Counted from the first letter of the stretch, positions 18,508 to 27,719 are shown. The stretch is 64,000 bases of DNA from JADJLQ01 sp038251405 (GCA_038251405.1 JBBSBH010000020.1:21820-85819), one strand, 5' to 3'. Made by a program: numbers and translations. The notes: a model not told the origin generated them from the letters alone.

Positions 18508-20091
18508 ATGAAAAGAAGAAATTTTTTACACAATATATCTGGTGCTACAGCTGCTACAGTAATTGGTGGCAATACATTATATGCTGAAAACACAAATCCC
18601 ATATTGCATTCATTGCTCCAAATGATGAACGATACGGATAGGGTACTTATCATCATTCAACAAAATGGAGGCAGCGATGGACTGAATACAATTTTTCCAT
18701 TGGATCAATACGATGCATTAAAAGGTGCCAGACAAAACATCTTGATGAGTGCCAGCTCTATTTTAAAACTCACTGATAAAACCGGCATACATCCCGCCAT
18801 GGATGGCGTATATAATCTTTTTAAAGATGGCAAAGCCGGGGTGATTCAAAGTGTGGGGTACCCGGGATTTAGTTACTCGCATTTCAGAGCTACTGATATT
18901 TGGTTAAGCGCCTCTGATTCTGATGAATTCCTGGAATCTGGTTGGGCTGGCAGATACTTAAACTATGAATATCCCAATTATCCTGTAGGCTTTCCCAATA
19001 GCACTATGCCTGATCCATTGGCCATTCGAGTGGGAGAAGGTATTGGCCTGGGCCTGCAAATGGTAGGCGTCAACATGGGGATATCCATTAATAATGTGTC
19101 AGATCCTGTAGACCTTACTGGTAATATATTTAAGGATCCCGTTACGAATAATTATTTAGGGAAGGAACTAAGCTATATCAGAGAGGTACAACGACAAACT
19201 GATAAATTTGGTGATGTTATAGTAGCTGCCTATGAAAAATCAGCTACTAAATCTGATAAATACCCTGCAAATAGTTCATTAGCCAATCAATTAAAAATAG
19301 TAGCAAGATTGATTGCAGGTGGACTCAAAACCAGAATCTATTGGGTAAGTACCGGAGGATTTGATACGCATTCTAATCAAGTAGACCCTGCTGACTTTAC
19401 TAAAGGTACTCAAGCAAATCTATTAAAAAATGTTTCTGATAACATTGCCGCCTTTATGGATGATTGCAAAAAATTGGGATTGGAAGAAAGAGTTGCGGGA
19501 TTCACTTTTTCGGAATTTGGAAGAAGGATAAAATCAAATGCCTCACTGGGCACAGACCATGGTTCAGCACTACCAGTAATCTATTTTGGAAAAAAAATCA
19601 ATGCGCAAGTAGTGGGAAATAATCCAATCATCCCCACAACAGCTACTACCAGTAGTAACTTGCCCATGCAGTATGATTTCAGATCGCTATATGGTACATT
19701 TTTAAATCAATGGTTCTGCGTGCCCCAAAATGATGTGAACAGGTTACTCTTTGATAATTTTCAAAACCTTCCCCTTTTGGTCGGCACCAGTTGCTTAACA
19801 ACTGCCACGCATGAAGTCAACATAGAAAGTGGCAAATCCATGTTAAAAGTGTATCCCAATCCATTTGTCAATAGAACAAAGATTGAATATGAAAGCAATG
19901 GCGGCTTCGTAAGATTACAAATTATAAATAATGTAGGATCAGTAATCAAGCATGCCGTAAATAAAGAGCTTCCTAAAGGCAAATACAATCTCGAAATAGA
20001 TCTGGAAGGTCAGGGTACTGGTGTTTACTACGTGCGATGGGAAAATGGAATTAATAGCCAGGTAAAAGGTATCCTTAAAGTGAACGAATGA
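18508..20091 (+). CDS. DUF1501 family protein with T9SS sorting domain
   Basis: A 527-residue protein related to the sulfatase/alkaline-phosphatase-like DUF1501 family. The N-terminus MKRRNFLHN followed by an Ala/Gly-rich stretch resembles a twin-arginine export signal. Conserved pieces include QQNGGSDGLNT, STGGFDTHSNQ and FSEFGRR, with GTDHGSA. Residues from about 450 (LKVYPNPFVNRT to VYYVRWENG) form a type A T9SS sorting domain. A Tat-like start plus a T9SS tail suggests export of a folded, possibly metal-containing protein to the surface; that is inference. It forms an operon with the DUF1800 gene. Confidence 0.88.
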   Translation: MKRRNFLHNISGATAATVIGGNTLYAENTNPILHSLLQMMNDTDRVLIIIQQNGGSDGLNTIFPLDQYDALKGARQNILMSASSILKLTDKTGIHPAMDGVYNLFKDGKAGVIQSVGYPGFSYSHFRATDIWLSASDSDEFLESGWAGRYLNYEYPNYPVGFPNSTMPDPLAIRVGEGIGLGLQMVGVNMGISINNVSDPVDLTGNIFKDPVTNNYLGKELSYIREVQRQTDKFGDVIVAAYEKSATKSDKYPANSSLANQLKIVARLIAGGLKTRIYWVSTGGFDTHSNQVDPADFTKGTQANLLKNVSDNIAAFMDDCKKLGLEERVAGFTFSEFGRRIKSNASLGTDHGSALPVIYFGKKINAQVVGNNPIIPTTATTSSNLPMQYDFRSLYGTFLNQWFCVPQNDVNRLLFDNFQNLPLLVGTSCLTTATHEVNIESGKSMLKVYPNPFVNRTKIEYESNGGFVRLQIINNVGSVIKHAVNKELPKGKYNLEIDLEGQGTGVYYVRWENGINSQVKGILKVNE

Positions 20092-20222
20092 TATTTAGTA
20101 AGTAGACCCTGATTATATATATAAAGCATCCAGGTGCCGCTGAGAGCATTAAATAAAATATTGAAGGACTTTATACTATTTTATTTTGCTTGTTAAATTT
20201 GGCAGCTACCTTTAAATCCGCA

Positions 20223-20735
20223 TTACTTACACTCTTTAGTTTCAGTCACTTTTCCATCTTCATAATTCCAGCAATCTCCAAAAATAGAGCAATAACATAG
20301 TCTTAAAACAGTCCTGGAACCGAAATCAGTCTGTTGTATAAAAACCGAATCCTGTAATTGTGCTGAAAGTACCTCTACTCGTTCTCCAGCAGATAGTACG
20401 GTATTTCTGGGCACTGATATTGAAATACCTTTAAATTTATCGGTGTGTAATAAATCCTTTAGAAAGGTTTGGTAGTTAGTAGTCATTATACCATCTAATT
20501 CTATAGCCATATCTTTCATAATAGCCGGACCGGTTCCTTTATTTTGTAAAATAAGAGCAAAAGTATTATTTGAATATTCTACTTTAGGTTCAATATATGG
20601 CCACACCGTAGCAAACTGTTGTTTTCTAAAAATTCGGGACTGATAAATAGAAACAACCAAAGCACATATACCTACAAAAACAGCAGCAAGGCTCATCATA
20701 TTTGATCCAGAACCGATATAATATTTTCTCCTCAT
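20223..20735 (-). CDS. Membrane-anchored protein of unknown function
   Basis: A 170-residue protein I do not recognise. One N-terminal transmembrane segment (about residues 13-31, MMSLAAVFVGICALVVSIY) is followed by a mostly beta domain. The C-terminus is Cys-rich, with CYCSIFGDCWNYEDG and a final ECK. The layout (single membrane anchor plus a domain containing NKGTGPA) is common in Bacteroidota hypothetical proteins. It lies downstream of the terminator of the next gene and convergent to the DUF1501 gene, so it is probably monocistronic. Confidence 0.6.
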   Translation of the reverse strand: MRRKYYIGSGSNMMSLAAVFVGICALVVSIYQSRIFRKQQFATVWPYIEPKVEYSNNTFALILQNKGTGPAIMKDMAIELDGIMTTNYQTFLKDLLHTDKFKGISISVPRNTVLSAGERVEVLSAQLQDSVFIQQTDFGSRTVLRLCYCSIFGDCWNYEDGKVTETKECK

Positions 20736-20789
20736 AAAAATAGAATAATAAAATTATGCATTTAAATATATAACATGATAGCAGCAAAC

Positions 20790-20817
20790 AAAAAAGCCCG
20801 ATATTTCTACCAGGCTT
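20790..20817 (-). terminator. Intrinsic terminator after the LolA-like gene
   Basis: On the minus strand AAGCCTG pairs with CGGGCTT (one G-U) over a 10-base loop, followed by six Ts. It lies 26 bases past the stop at 20843. Confidence 0.75.
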
Positions 20818-20842
20818 TGCATTATAAATTAATCAAAAATAA

Positions 20843-21547
20843 TTATTGAATCAAAAACATACTATCCGGAATATCAGGATTAAGTTTTATTTCCTTTACT
20901 TTCATTTCCATCTGGAACTGTCCTGTATTCATTTTCATAGTATGAGCAAATAAAATTCCTTCAATCGGTTTGTAATCGTCAAAATCAATAGTCATTTCAA
21001 ATGCATTTCCCTGCATTTCACCTTTGGTAATGGTACGCATAAGATATTTGGAATCGGTATTAAAAAACATAGTGGCTTCGTTGCCGTCTTCTCCTTTCGA
21101 GGTAATTTTATCACACATCTTTCCATCTATTTTTTCTGTACCTGCATACTTGAGGTTAATATCTGAGCCTAGTAAGTCCATGATGGGCGATATCTTACCT
21201 TGCTGGGCTACTCTTTTTACTGATTTTTCATCATCCAATATTTGATTTCCCTGCATACCTCCTACATAAGCTCTGTTGCCATCATATTTTTGTTCGAAAT
21301 TTACATTACCATTCATGGTAGATTTTGTATAATATTTGCCATTCTTGTGATATGATTCTGACTCAGAAGTGCCAAAAGGCATATTGATTTCCATCTTACG
21401 CGACATACTTGTGATGGCTGCCATTTTATCTTTTCCTCCACATGCATCAATACTTTTTTGGACAACTTCTAAGGCTTTGGCATCAGATTGCGAGATCCCT
21501 GCCATAGCTAATAAAAGCAGGCTAAGGAAAAGAAATGATTTTTTCAT
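20843..21547 (-). CDS. Secreted LolA-like outer-membrane lipoprotein-sorting family protein
   Basis: A 234-residue protein from the ATG at 21547, which gives a normal signal peptide (MKKSFLFLSLLLLAMAGISQ). A longer start at 21589 would run into the upstream gene. The mature part begins AKALEVVQKSIDACGGKDKM and shows the LolA/LppX-like curved-sheet pattern: YDGNRAYVG, KITSKGEDGNEATMFFNTDSK, then IDFDDYKPIEG. It is clearly related to the N-terminal half of the next gene upstream. The pair lies 22 bases apart, probably as one operon. The lipid or lipoprotein ligand is unknown. Confidence 0.72.
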   Translation of the reverse strand: MKKSFLFLSLLLLAMAGISQSDAKALEVVQKSIDACGGKDKMAAITSMSRKMEINMPFGTSESESYHKNGKYYTKSTMNGNVNFEQKYDGNRAYVGGMQGNQILDDEKSVKRVAQQGKISPIMDLLGSDINLKYAGTEKIDGKMCDKITSKGEDGNEATMFFNTDSKYLMRTITKGEMQGNAFEMTIDFDDYKPIEGILFAHTMKMNTGQFQMEMKVKEIKLNPDIPDSMFLIQ

Positions 21548-21569
21548 ATGATATATTTTTGTTTTTAAA

Positions 21570-22817
21570 TTATTTGGACAATGTACCATTTGTTGGATTA
21601 AACTTTAAGCCTAATTTTGCTAGAGCGGTCATTCCTAATAGTAATGGTGCATTATTAGAAAGTACAACACTCCCTTCAACGTTTTTAAGAATAATCCCAC
21701 TAATATTAATTTCTCTGAAATTAATTTTCAACCCTTCTGAAATTTCTCCGTTGGCAATTTCATAATTTTCCTTTCCAGTAAAATCATCCACAGTAATATA
21801 TCCTTGTTTAAGCATAAAACTTGCTTCGGTTTTAGAAATTGAAACATTTGAAGCTCCTGAATCAAATATAAAGTCTTTCACTAATAGTCCATTTATTTTA
21901 CAATCTGGCAAGATATAAACACCATCTTTTCTTATTAATTGAATAACAGATTTTCCAAGGGTAGTACTTTCATTTGAATTAAAATTTAAATTTGGTGTTT
22001 TTATATCATCTATTTGATTACTGATTTTAAATAATTGATCTGGCAGGTCGCTATTCATCATCATGGAAGTTATTTTCATTTCCAAAGGAAACGGGATAGC
22101 GCCACCACTCATTTTCACCATATGTGGAAACATTACTCCATTTACATCTTTATAATCATCAAAATCCATGGTTTGCTTTGAGGTAGACCCCATCGCATCT
22201 ACCGGTGATATCGTACGAGACAACAAATTTGTAACTACATCAAAGTATTGAGTTGACTCTTTTTTATCTTCATCGATCACCATTATTTTGTGTACTTGCT
22301 TGCCATTCAGATCTTCCATACCCATATATTTTTTTACTACTTTGTCAGAAAGCAATTGATCCAACTCCTCAAACAAATTAGCTTGCTTTTTTGCAGCTTT
22401 AATAGTAGCTGCATCGGTGATTGTTTGCTTGCCTCCCATTCCAGAAACCTGGATCGCAGTACCATCGAATACTTGTTCCATCACTGTAGTCCCACCCATT
22501 TCAGTCTTCATGGCTGATTTTCCATCTTTTACATAATTGGTAATATTGATTTCTCCCATGGAAGTAGAGCCCGTCATCTTAGTCATCATGGTTTTTATTC
22601 CCATTAGCTTCTCTTTTCCACCTATGGCTGCTATATATTTTTTCATCACATCTATAGCTTTTGCATCAGAGACCTTTTTATTAGCGTCTCCTGCAGTAGC
22701 TAGCGCAGGTGCCTTAGTGGCTGTGCTGGATGTAGTGGCAGTAGGAACAGTCGACTTCTTTGAGCATGAACCCAATATCAGTGTAAGAGCCAAAAAGAGG
22801 AATAATGATTTTTGCAT
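21570..22817 (-). CDS. Lipoprotein: LolA-like domain fused to a retropepsin-like aspartic protease domain
   Basis: A 415-residue protein. A lipoprotein signal ends in LILGSC. A LolA-like domain (about residues 50-270: AIDVMKKYIAAIGGKEKL, then MDFDDYKDVNGVMFP) matches the neighbouring gene. A C-terminal domain (about 290-415) has FIFDSGASNVSIS and PLLLGMTALAKLG, the DSGA and LLGM motifs of single-lobed, retropepsin-like bacterial proteases, which act as dimers. The fusion is unusual: a lipid-carrier-like module tethered to a protease at the envelope. The shared N-terminal domain suggests tandem duplication, with gain or loss of the protease domain. Confidence 0.75.
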   Translation of the reverse strand: MQKSLFLFLALTLILGSCSKKSTVPTATTSSTATKAPALATAGDANKKVSDAKAIDVMKKYIAAIGGKEKLMGIKTMMTKMTGSTSMGEINITNYVKDGKSAMKTEMGGTTVMEQVFDGTAIQVSGMGGKQTITDAATIKAAKKQANLFEELDQLLSDKVVKKYMGMEDLNGKQVHKIMVIDEDKKESTQYFDVVTNLLSRTISPVDAMGSTSKQTMDFDDYKDVNGVMFPHMVKMSGGAIPFPLEMKITSMMMNSDLPDQLFKISNQIDDIKTPNLNFNSNESTTLGKSVIQLIRKDGVYILPDCKINGLLVKDFIFDSGASNVSISKTEASFMLKQGYITVDDFTGKENYEIANGEISEGLKINFREINISGIILKNVEGSVVLSNNAPLLLGMTALAKLGLKFNPTNGTLSK

Positions 22818-22893
22818 TTATTAAAGATTTTATTGATTTCTGATTTTTTAACTCTTATGAAACAACGAAATAACTTATAAAATTTGATTTCAG

Positions 22894-23724
22894 CTATATT
22901 TTTTCGATAAACTGGGCCATTTCTACCTGTATAAGTTTGGCCGCTTCCGCTGAGGCTAACCCAAAGTCAGCATTACTGGATGCATAGATGATACTTCGTG
23001 AGGCATTGATCAATATATCGCCTTCAATAGTCAGTGCCGCTTTCATCACTGCTGTCAAGTCGCCACCTTGGGCGCCAATGCCAGGAATGAGCAAAAAATA
23101 ATCAGGAATTAACTTCCTGATACTCACCAGGTAATCTGGCCTGGTTGCCCCTGTAACAAACATCAATTGATCTGGGTTGCCCCACTGTATTGCCTGATGA
23201 ATCACCTCCTCATACAGAAATTTACCATTGGCGAGTTTTTGGAGCTGAAAATCATTGGCACCGGGATTGGATGTAAGTGCTAATAGAATGGCCCACTTAT
23301 TTTTATGACTCAAAAACGGAGTCACAGAATCTTTCCCCATATACGGAGCTACTGTCACCCCGTCGGCTTCCAAAATTTCGAAAGCAGAATGAGCATACTT
23401 GTCAGCTGTATTCCCAATATCACCACGTTTAGCATCTAAGATTACAAATCGGTGTTTCGATTTTATATAAGAAATCGTCTCAGCCATTACTTTCCAGCCC
23501 TCGCACCCAAGCCCCTCATAAAATGCAGCATTTATCTTATATGAAACTGCATATGGAAAAGTATGATCTATAATTTCTTTATTAAAAAAAAGAACACCGG
23601 CAGGAGACTTCTCTACGAATGAGGGCATTTTTGAAAGATCTGCATCTAAGCCTACACATAGACATGATTCAAGCGTATGAATGGCCTTATTTAAGCTTGA
23701 TTTGTCCCAAATAAAATCACTCAT
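22894..23724 (-). CDS. pyrF: Orotidine-5'-phosphate decarboxylase (type 2)
   Basis: A 276-residue enzyme of UMP synthesis that converts OMP to UMP. The active-site motif DAKRGDIGN (Asp97, Lys99, Asp102) and CVGLDADL at the N-terminus define it. The length fits the longer type 2 enzymes. The ATG is two bases after the stop of the NfuA-like gene, so the two are co-transcribed. No other pyrimidine gene is nearby. Confidence 0.95.
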   Translation of the reverse strand: MSDFIWDKSSLNKAIHTLESCLCVGLDADLSKMPSFVEKSPAGVLFFNKEIIDHTFPYAVSYKINAAFYEGLGCEGWKVMAETISYIKSKHRFVILDAKRGDIGNTADKYAHSAFEILEADGVTVAPYMGKDSVTPFLSHKNKWAILLALTSNPGANDFQLQKLANGKFLYEEVIHQAIQWGNPDQLMFVTGATRPDYLVSIRKLIPDYFLLIPGIGAQGGDLTAVMKAALTIEGDILINASRSIIYASSNADFGLASAEAAKLIQVEMAQFIEKI

Positions 23725-23726
23725 TT

Positions 23727-23984
23727 CTAGCCATTGATAACTACTACTGAATTGATTTCAGGAAACTTCGATTTTATCACTTGTTCTATACCTGCTTTGA
23801 GCGTGAAAGTAGACATAGAGCATCCATCACAATTTCCCAGCCATTTAATTTGTACATCTTGCTGATCTGTAATATCAATTACTTCCACATCACCACCATC
23901 GGCTGCTAAATGTGGTCGGAGCTCCTCAAGCGCCTGATCTATCTCCTGAAGTATTTTTTCCCTGGCTTTTTTCGTCGTGATCAT
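23727..23984 (-). CDS. NifU C-terminal domain protein (Fe-S scaffold/carrier)
   Basis: An 85-residue protein equal to the NifU/NfuA C-terminal domain. It has LRPHLAADGGDVEV and the cluster-binding pair Cys52-x2-Cys55 in GNCDGCSM. Such single-domain Nfu proteins carry [4Fe-4S] clusters to client enzymes. A -7 element lies just upstream, and pyrF follows after two bases. Confidence 0.9.
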   Translation of the reverse strand: MITTKKAREKILQEIDQALEELRPHLAADGGDVEVIDITDQQDVQIKWLGNCDGCSMSTFTLKAGIEQVIKSKFPEINSVVVING

Positions 23985-23992
23985 TTATAGTG

Positions 23993-24000
23993 CAAAGATA
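23993..24000 (-). promoter_or_regulatory. Promoter -7 element of the nfu-pyrF operon
   Basis: On the minus strand TATCTTTG fits TAnnTTTG and ends only 8 bases before the ATG at 23984, implying a very short leader. Confidence 0.5.
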
Positions 24001-24185
24001 TTAGAAATAAGGGAAGGTAAAAGGTAATTGATGATGGAATACTGTATTCATAAAGCTGAATGGATTCCCAAATTAAATGGATGATGCATTTAATCAATAA
24101 TTCCTTTTAAGTATACTTCCTTCTTTTGAGCTTTTGACAACGCCCTAGAACCGATATTTTAAAATCAAATCTTCTCTGATACTGA

Positions 24186-25421
24186 TTAATTCATCAATTC
24201 TTCAAGTTTCTTTCTTGTATCAGCATATTCCTTAATCGACAAAGCTTTTTTAAAGTTTTCAATCGCTTTTGTTTTGTCTCCTTTTGCTAAAAAATAATCG
24301 CCAAACGAATCGTAGACATTGAAGCTCTCAGGAAAATTAGCGATGTTCATTTTGAAGAATTTTTCAGCTTTTTTAAATTGCTTCATTTGCATAAAATTGT
24401 AACCTGCTCCGTTTATTACTGCCTCAGGAGGTTTAACTTCATACCCAAACAATTGAGAAACATCCTGGTAATGCCTTACATATTTTTCTGCTAATAAGCT
24501 TGTAGAATCAGTCCAATCTTTATTCTCTAATTTAAGTTGATATTTCTCAAAAATAAATCTCAAAGCATCGTATTCTGCAATCAAGGGAACAGAACCATGG
24601 TTGTCGTTTGGGTAGAATTTACTTGCATACCGAAGGCCGGTTGGCTTTTTGGCTTTTATAAAATTATCCATCTCTACAATCGATCGAATGTGTCGGGTGT
24701 CCGTGGTGGTATCTTTTTGTACCTTTTGAATGGTCATACCGGTATTCATTGTATTGGCAATTCCTAAATAAAGAGTAGTACCTGAGAATTTTTTCGCTGC
24801 GAGTGCTTTTTCAGTTGCTTTCAAAAAATTCATATTGTCCCACCACATACTCGGGTCAATACTGATATAAGAATTGAACAGTTGGGTGTGATTAATCACA
24901 GCATTCATGACCGTCAGTCCACCAAAAGAATGACCTATAAGTGTTTTGTATGGTTGAGTAGGATAATGAGCATCAATATAGGGTATCAGTTCTTTTTCAA
25001 TAAAAGACATAAATGTTTCTCCACCACCACCTGATTTTTCCATATCTGGGTTGTCTTTCATAAAAGGATCATTCATACTTTTAGTTGGTGTTAAATCTCT
25101 TGTGCGGTTTGTGTTGGGAATGCCTACTACAATCATCTCCGGGCAAACCGTATTACCATTTACCTGGCTCAATTGCTGGATCATTCCTACTACTGAATAA
25201 AAATGAGCATCTCCATCCAACAAATAAACCACAGGGTATTTCTGTTGAGAATATATTTCAGCTGACCCACCATCTGGCATATAGACCCATATTTTACGTT
25301 GCTCATCAAGGATTTTGGATTGTAAGCTATCGATTTTCCCGATGGTTACTTTGTTCTCTGTCTGGGATACAACAAAAGAGAAAAAGCAGAGCGAAATAAG
25401 AGTTAATAAGTAAGTCTTCAT
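24186..25421 (-). CDS. Secreted esterase (esterase D/enterochelin-esterase-like) with TPR tail
   Basis: A 411-residue protein. A signal peptide (1-20) precedes an alpha/beta hydrolase of the putative esterase family. It has VVYLLDGDAHFYSVVGM, the nucleophile elbow GHSFGG with Ser165, and a His in NDNHGSVP near residue 275. From about residue 340 there are TPR-like helices (GAGYNFMQMKQFKKAEKFF, then KGDKTKAIENFKKAL). This architecture is common in Bacteroidota, and the substrate is unknown. The 211-bp gap to the next gene holds no gene that I can support. Confidence 0.85.
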   Translation of the reverse strand: MKTYLLTLISLCFFSFVVSQTENKVTIGKIDSLQSKILDEQRKIWVYMPDGGSAEIYSQQKYPVVYLLDGDAHFYSVVGMIQQLSQVNGNTVCPEMIVVGIPNTNRTRDLTPTKSMNDPFMKDNPDMEKSGGGGETFMSFIEKELIPYIDAHYPTQPYKTLIGHSFGGLTVMNAVINHTQLFNSYISIDPSMWWDNMNFLKATEKALAAKKFSGTTLYLGIANTMNTGMTIQKVQKDTTTDTRHIRSIVEMDNFIKAKKPTGLRYASKFYPNDNHGSVPLIAEYDALRFIFEKYQLKLENKDWTDSTSLLAEKYVRHYQDVSQLFGYEVKPPEAVINGAGYNFMQMKQFKKAEKFFKMNIANFPESFNVYDSFGDYFLAKGDKTKAIENFKKALSIKEYADTRKKLEELMN

Positions 25422-25632
25422 TGAATTTATAATATTTTAAATTTGAGCCAATTGAATTTTTGCAACTTTTCATTAATAGCACTGCCGTAATACGCGAACA
25501 AGTTCATTTTTAAAGGGAGTAATATGGCATGAGTTATTTAAGAAAAATCGGCCGTGCTAATGTCAGAGAAGCATAAATTGGCGGACAAACATAGTATTTA
25601 TTTATCTGTGAGTATTGATATATTTACAGGGG

Positions 25633-26040
25633 CTATTTTGCTTTCATTTTATTACTTTTTGCCTCGTGAGTCACTGACGCAAGTCCAAGTGCTTCCATTA
25701 AAGGTGGAATATACATTCCTACACGACCACGAAGGCCTTTCTTTAGTCCATACCAGCCTTTGACCGGATTTTTTTCGGAGCGCCCCCAAAATTCAACAGT
25801 ACCTTCTTTTGCAGGCTTTTGCTCGTCTGCGCTACCAAGCTCCATCCAATCTCCATGGCTCTTCAACATTTTATGCATATCATCAATAATATTAATATTG
25901 TAAAGTAATACGGTCTTTCCCACCGTACAAACCAATACATCTTTGCCATCCTTTTGGTCGATATGCATAGTGAATTCACTTGACAGTGGTGGTGTTTTTA
26001 ATACCATTGGTTTTTCCTTTGTGCCTATTGTGTATGACAT
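25633..26040 (-). CDS. Conserved small protein, function not recognised
   Basis: A 135-residue soluble protein without signal peptide. It starts MSYTIGTKEKPMVLKTPPLSSEF and has a central stretch TVLLYNINIIDDMHKML, a WMELGSADEQKPAKEG segment and a basic C-terminus. It lies 24 bases downstream of an SRPBCC gene and in the same operon as an ECF-type sigma factor. The context suggests it belongs to the sigma factor's output or control; that is inference. Confidence 0.6.
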   Translation of the reverse strand: MSYTIGTKEKPMVLKTPPLSSEFTMHIDQKDGKDVLVCTVGKTVLLYNINIIDDMHKMLKSHGDWMELGSADEQKPAKEGTVEFWGRSEKNPVKGWYGLKKGLRGRVGMYIPPLMEALGLASVTHEAKSNKMKAK

Positions 26041-26064
26041 AGTTAAAATTTTTTAAAGAATAAA

Positions 26065-26532
26065 TTATTTTGTTTTTGAAATTGTTTCTGCTTCGCATTT
26101 TAAGTCTTTAGCAAAATGCTCAAATGCCTCATCAAAGGAAGGAATCATTTTAGCAAATAGTGGAAAGAATGGTCCCCCAATTTTTTCAACCATTGAAAAG
26201 GTAGTCAAATTATTTCCCATAGATTTAATGGTATATACTCTATTGCCCATGGCATCACCCCATACCAGGCGACTCTCCGGCTCAAATTCTTTTACTTTAA
26301 GCTTAAACTCTCTTTTAGGGTCAAGCTTTGATTTCAATCTAATTTTTTCACCTTTACCCATATTTCCTTCAATAGAAATTATAGTTGTATTCCAGCGAGT
26401 GAAGTCTCGAGCATTAGTCAATAGCATCCAAATAATACTTTTGTCTGCCTGAATGTCAATGCTCACAGCAGTTTCCCGGCTGAATGTTTTTTTGATGGTT
26501 ATTGCTTTACCCGTTGATATTGTTTTCATCAT
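26065..26532 (-). CDS. SRPBCC (START/polyketide-cyclase-like) family protein
   Basis: A 155-residue protein with the helix-grip pattern: an early strand AVSIDIQADKSIIWMLLTNARDFTRWN, mid strands ending SRLVWGDAMG, and a long C-terminal helix FDEAFEHFAKDLKCEAE. These bind small hydrophobic ligands. It sits between an ECF sigma factor gene (56 bases upstream) and the unknown small protein gene, all on the same strand. Confidence 0.8.
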   Translation of the reverse strand: MMKTISTGKAITIKKTFSRETAVSIDIQADKSIIWMLLTNARDFTRWNTTIISIEGNMGKGEKIRLKSKLDPKREFKLKVKEFEPESRLVWGDAMGNRVYTIKSMGNNLTTFSMVEKIGGPFFPLFAKMIPSFDEAFEHFAKDLKCEAETISKTK

Positions 26533-26587
26533 TTTATCATCTTGTTTTTAATATCCTTTTGACGATTGGGCAAAACAAATCGATAGG

Positions 26588-27391
26588 CTAATCATCATTT
26601 TTTTCTGAATAATTTTCCATTATGGTCCTATTGTACTGAATATGATGTAGTTGAAGATCAGACCCTTTTGAATTAAAAGGATCAATTTCCTTTATTATTT
26701 TGAATCGGAGGTCGAGTAAATGTTCCCTATTGGGTTCATTTGCTTTTCTAGCAAACTCTATTTTATTCTTCACTTCTTCAAAATTTTGTTTAGGATTGAA
26801 TATGCCATTAAGTTCTGAACATTGATGGCAAACGCCTTGCTTATTTATTAAAGAACAGCGCGATTCAAAAATAGTTACCATTTTTGATCTGCTGGTGTGT
26901 AAATAATATTTCACCATAGCTTCACTGGTATGTACTATTTCTGCTATTTCCGGCACAGTAAATTCATACATTTCCTTTAGCAATAAACAAATCTGCTGTT
27001 CCAGCGGCAAGGATTTAGAGATACAAGTCAAACAAAATGCAATATGTTCTTTTACCTCAAATTGCGCATGTGCCGAGCTTTGCTGCAATTGTCCAATCTC
27101 CGCAAAATATTCAGGGTTGGCCAAAGCTTTTTCTCTGCAAATGTCATTTACATTTTCTGGCCATCGTTTTTTTGCCCTCAAATTGTCTTTTGCTATGTTT
27201 GATCCAATGGTAAAAATCCAGGTCTTCACTGAACTTTCAGCCCGAAAGGTGTCCAATTTACTTGATGCTCTGATAAAAGAGTCTTGTACAATATCTTCTG
27301 TTTCTTCCACACTTGCTGTTATTCTCAAAATATAAGATTTTAGCTGTGGTCTGGCAAGTTCAAACTCTTTGGTAAATTGTTCAAGCGTCAT
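26588..27391 (-). CDS. ECF-type RNA polymerase sigma factor with Cys-containing C-terminal extension
   Basis: A 267-residue sigma-70-like factor. Region 2 has EDIVQDSFIRASSKLDTFR and WIFTIGSNIAKDNLR. Region 4 has LPLEQQICLLLKEMYEFTVPEIAEIV followed by a recognition helix. Beyond region 4 (about residue 190) it carries about 80 extra residues, beginning GVCHQCSELNGIF, where typical ECF factors stop. The CHQC pair could bind metal or sense redox state. No anti-sigma gene is adjacent. Two small genes downstream form the likely operon, so the extension may provide the control. Confidence 0.85.
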   Translation of the reverse strand: MTLEQFTKEFELARPQLKSYILRITASVEETEDIVQDSFIRASSKLDTFRAESSVKTWIFTIGSNIAKDNLRAKKRWPENVNDICREKALANPEYFAEIGQLQQSSAHAQFEVKEHIAFCLTCISKSLPLEQQICLLLKEMYEFTVPEIAEIVHTSEAMVKYYLHTSRSKMVTIFESRCSLINKQGVCHQCSELNGIFNPKQNFEEVKNKIEFARKANEPNREHLLDLRFKIIKEIDPFNSKGSDLQLHHIQYNRTIMENYSEKNDD

Positions 27392-27404
27392 TGTATATTT
27401 CTAA

Positions 27405-27602
27405 TTATTGAGGAAGGTGACCTTTAACAGTACACGTTAGTAAAGAATATTTAGTTTCATCTCCAAACTTATCAAAAAATGGACAACCCTGTACATCATT
27501 CAATATTTCATAACTCGCTAATTCCCAAGCTTTGAAAAAAGAGCTTTCTTGTTTCTTCTGGTTTGCCTTATCCCTTCCATATTCATGCCCTGGGAGCAGC
27601 GT
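27405..27602 (-). pseudogene. Possible gene remnant upstream of the sigma factor gene
   Basis: Between the TAA at 27603-27605 and the TAA at 27405-27407 the minus strand holds an open stretch of about 65 codons without ATG. It reads GHEYGRDKANQKKQES, then AWELASYEILNDVQGCPFFD, then LLTCTVKGHLPQ, which looks like real protein. It lies 14 bases upstream of the sigma factor ATG. It may be a truncated upstream gene, or a small protein that starts at a CTG or TTG codon. The rest of the 27392-27719 gap shows nothing clear. Confidence 0.3.
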
Positions 27603-27719
27603 TTAAGTATATTATTACTGAATCAAAATTCAAGTTCGAACTATATATTATTAATTAAATACTAAAATAAACTATGCTTTGTATGCTCTAAAATTAATTT
27701 AATTCAGGAAACAACTTCT

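Noticed and set aside
21548..21589. Longer start for the LolA-like gene
   Set aside because: It would overlap the end of the upstream gene and bury the signal peptide; the ATG at 21547 gives a standard one.
25554..25763. 69-codon plus-strand frame near 25.6 kb
   Set aside because: It overlaps the minus-strand small gene of the sigma operon and has no protein-like pattern.
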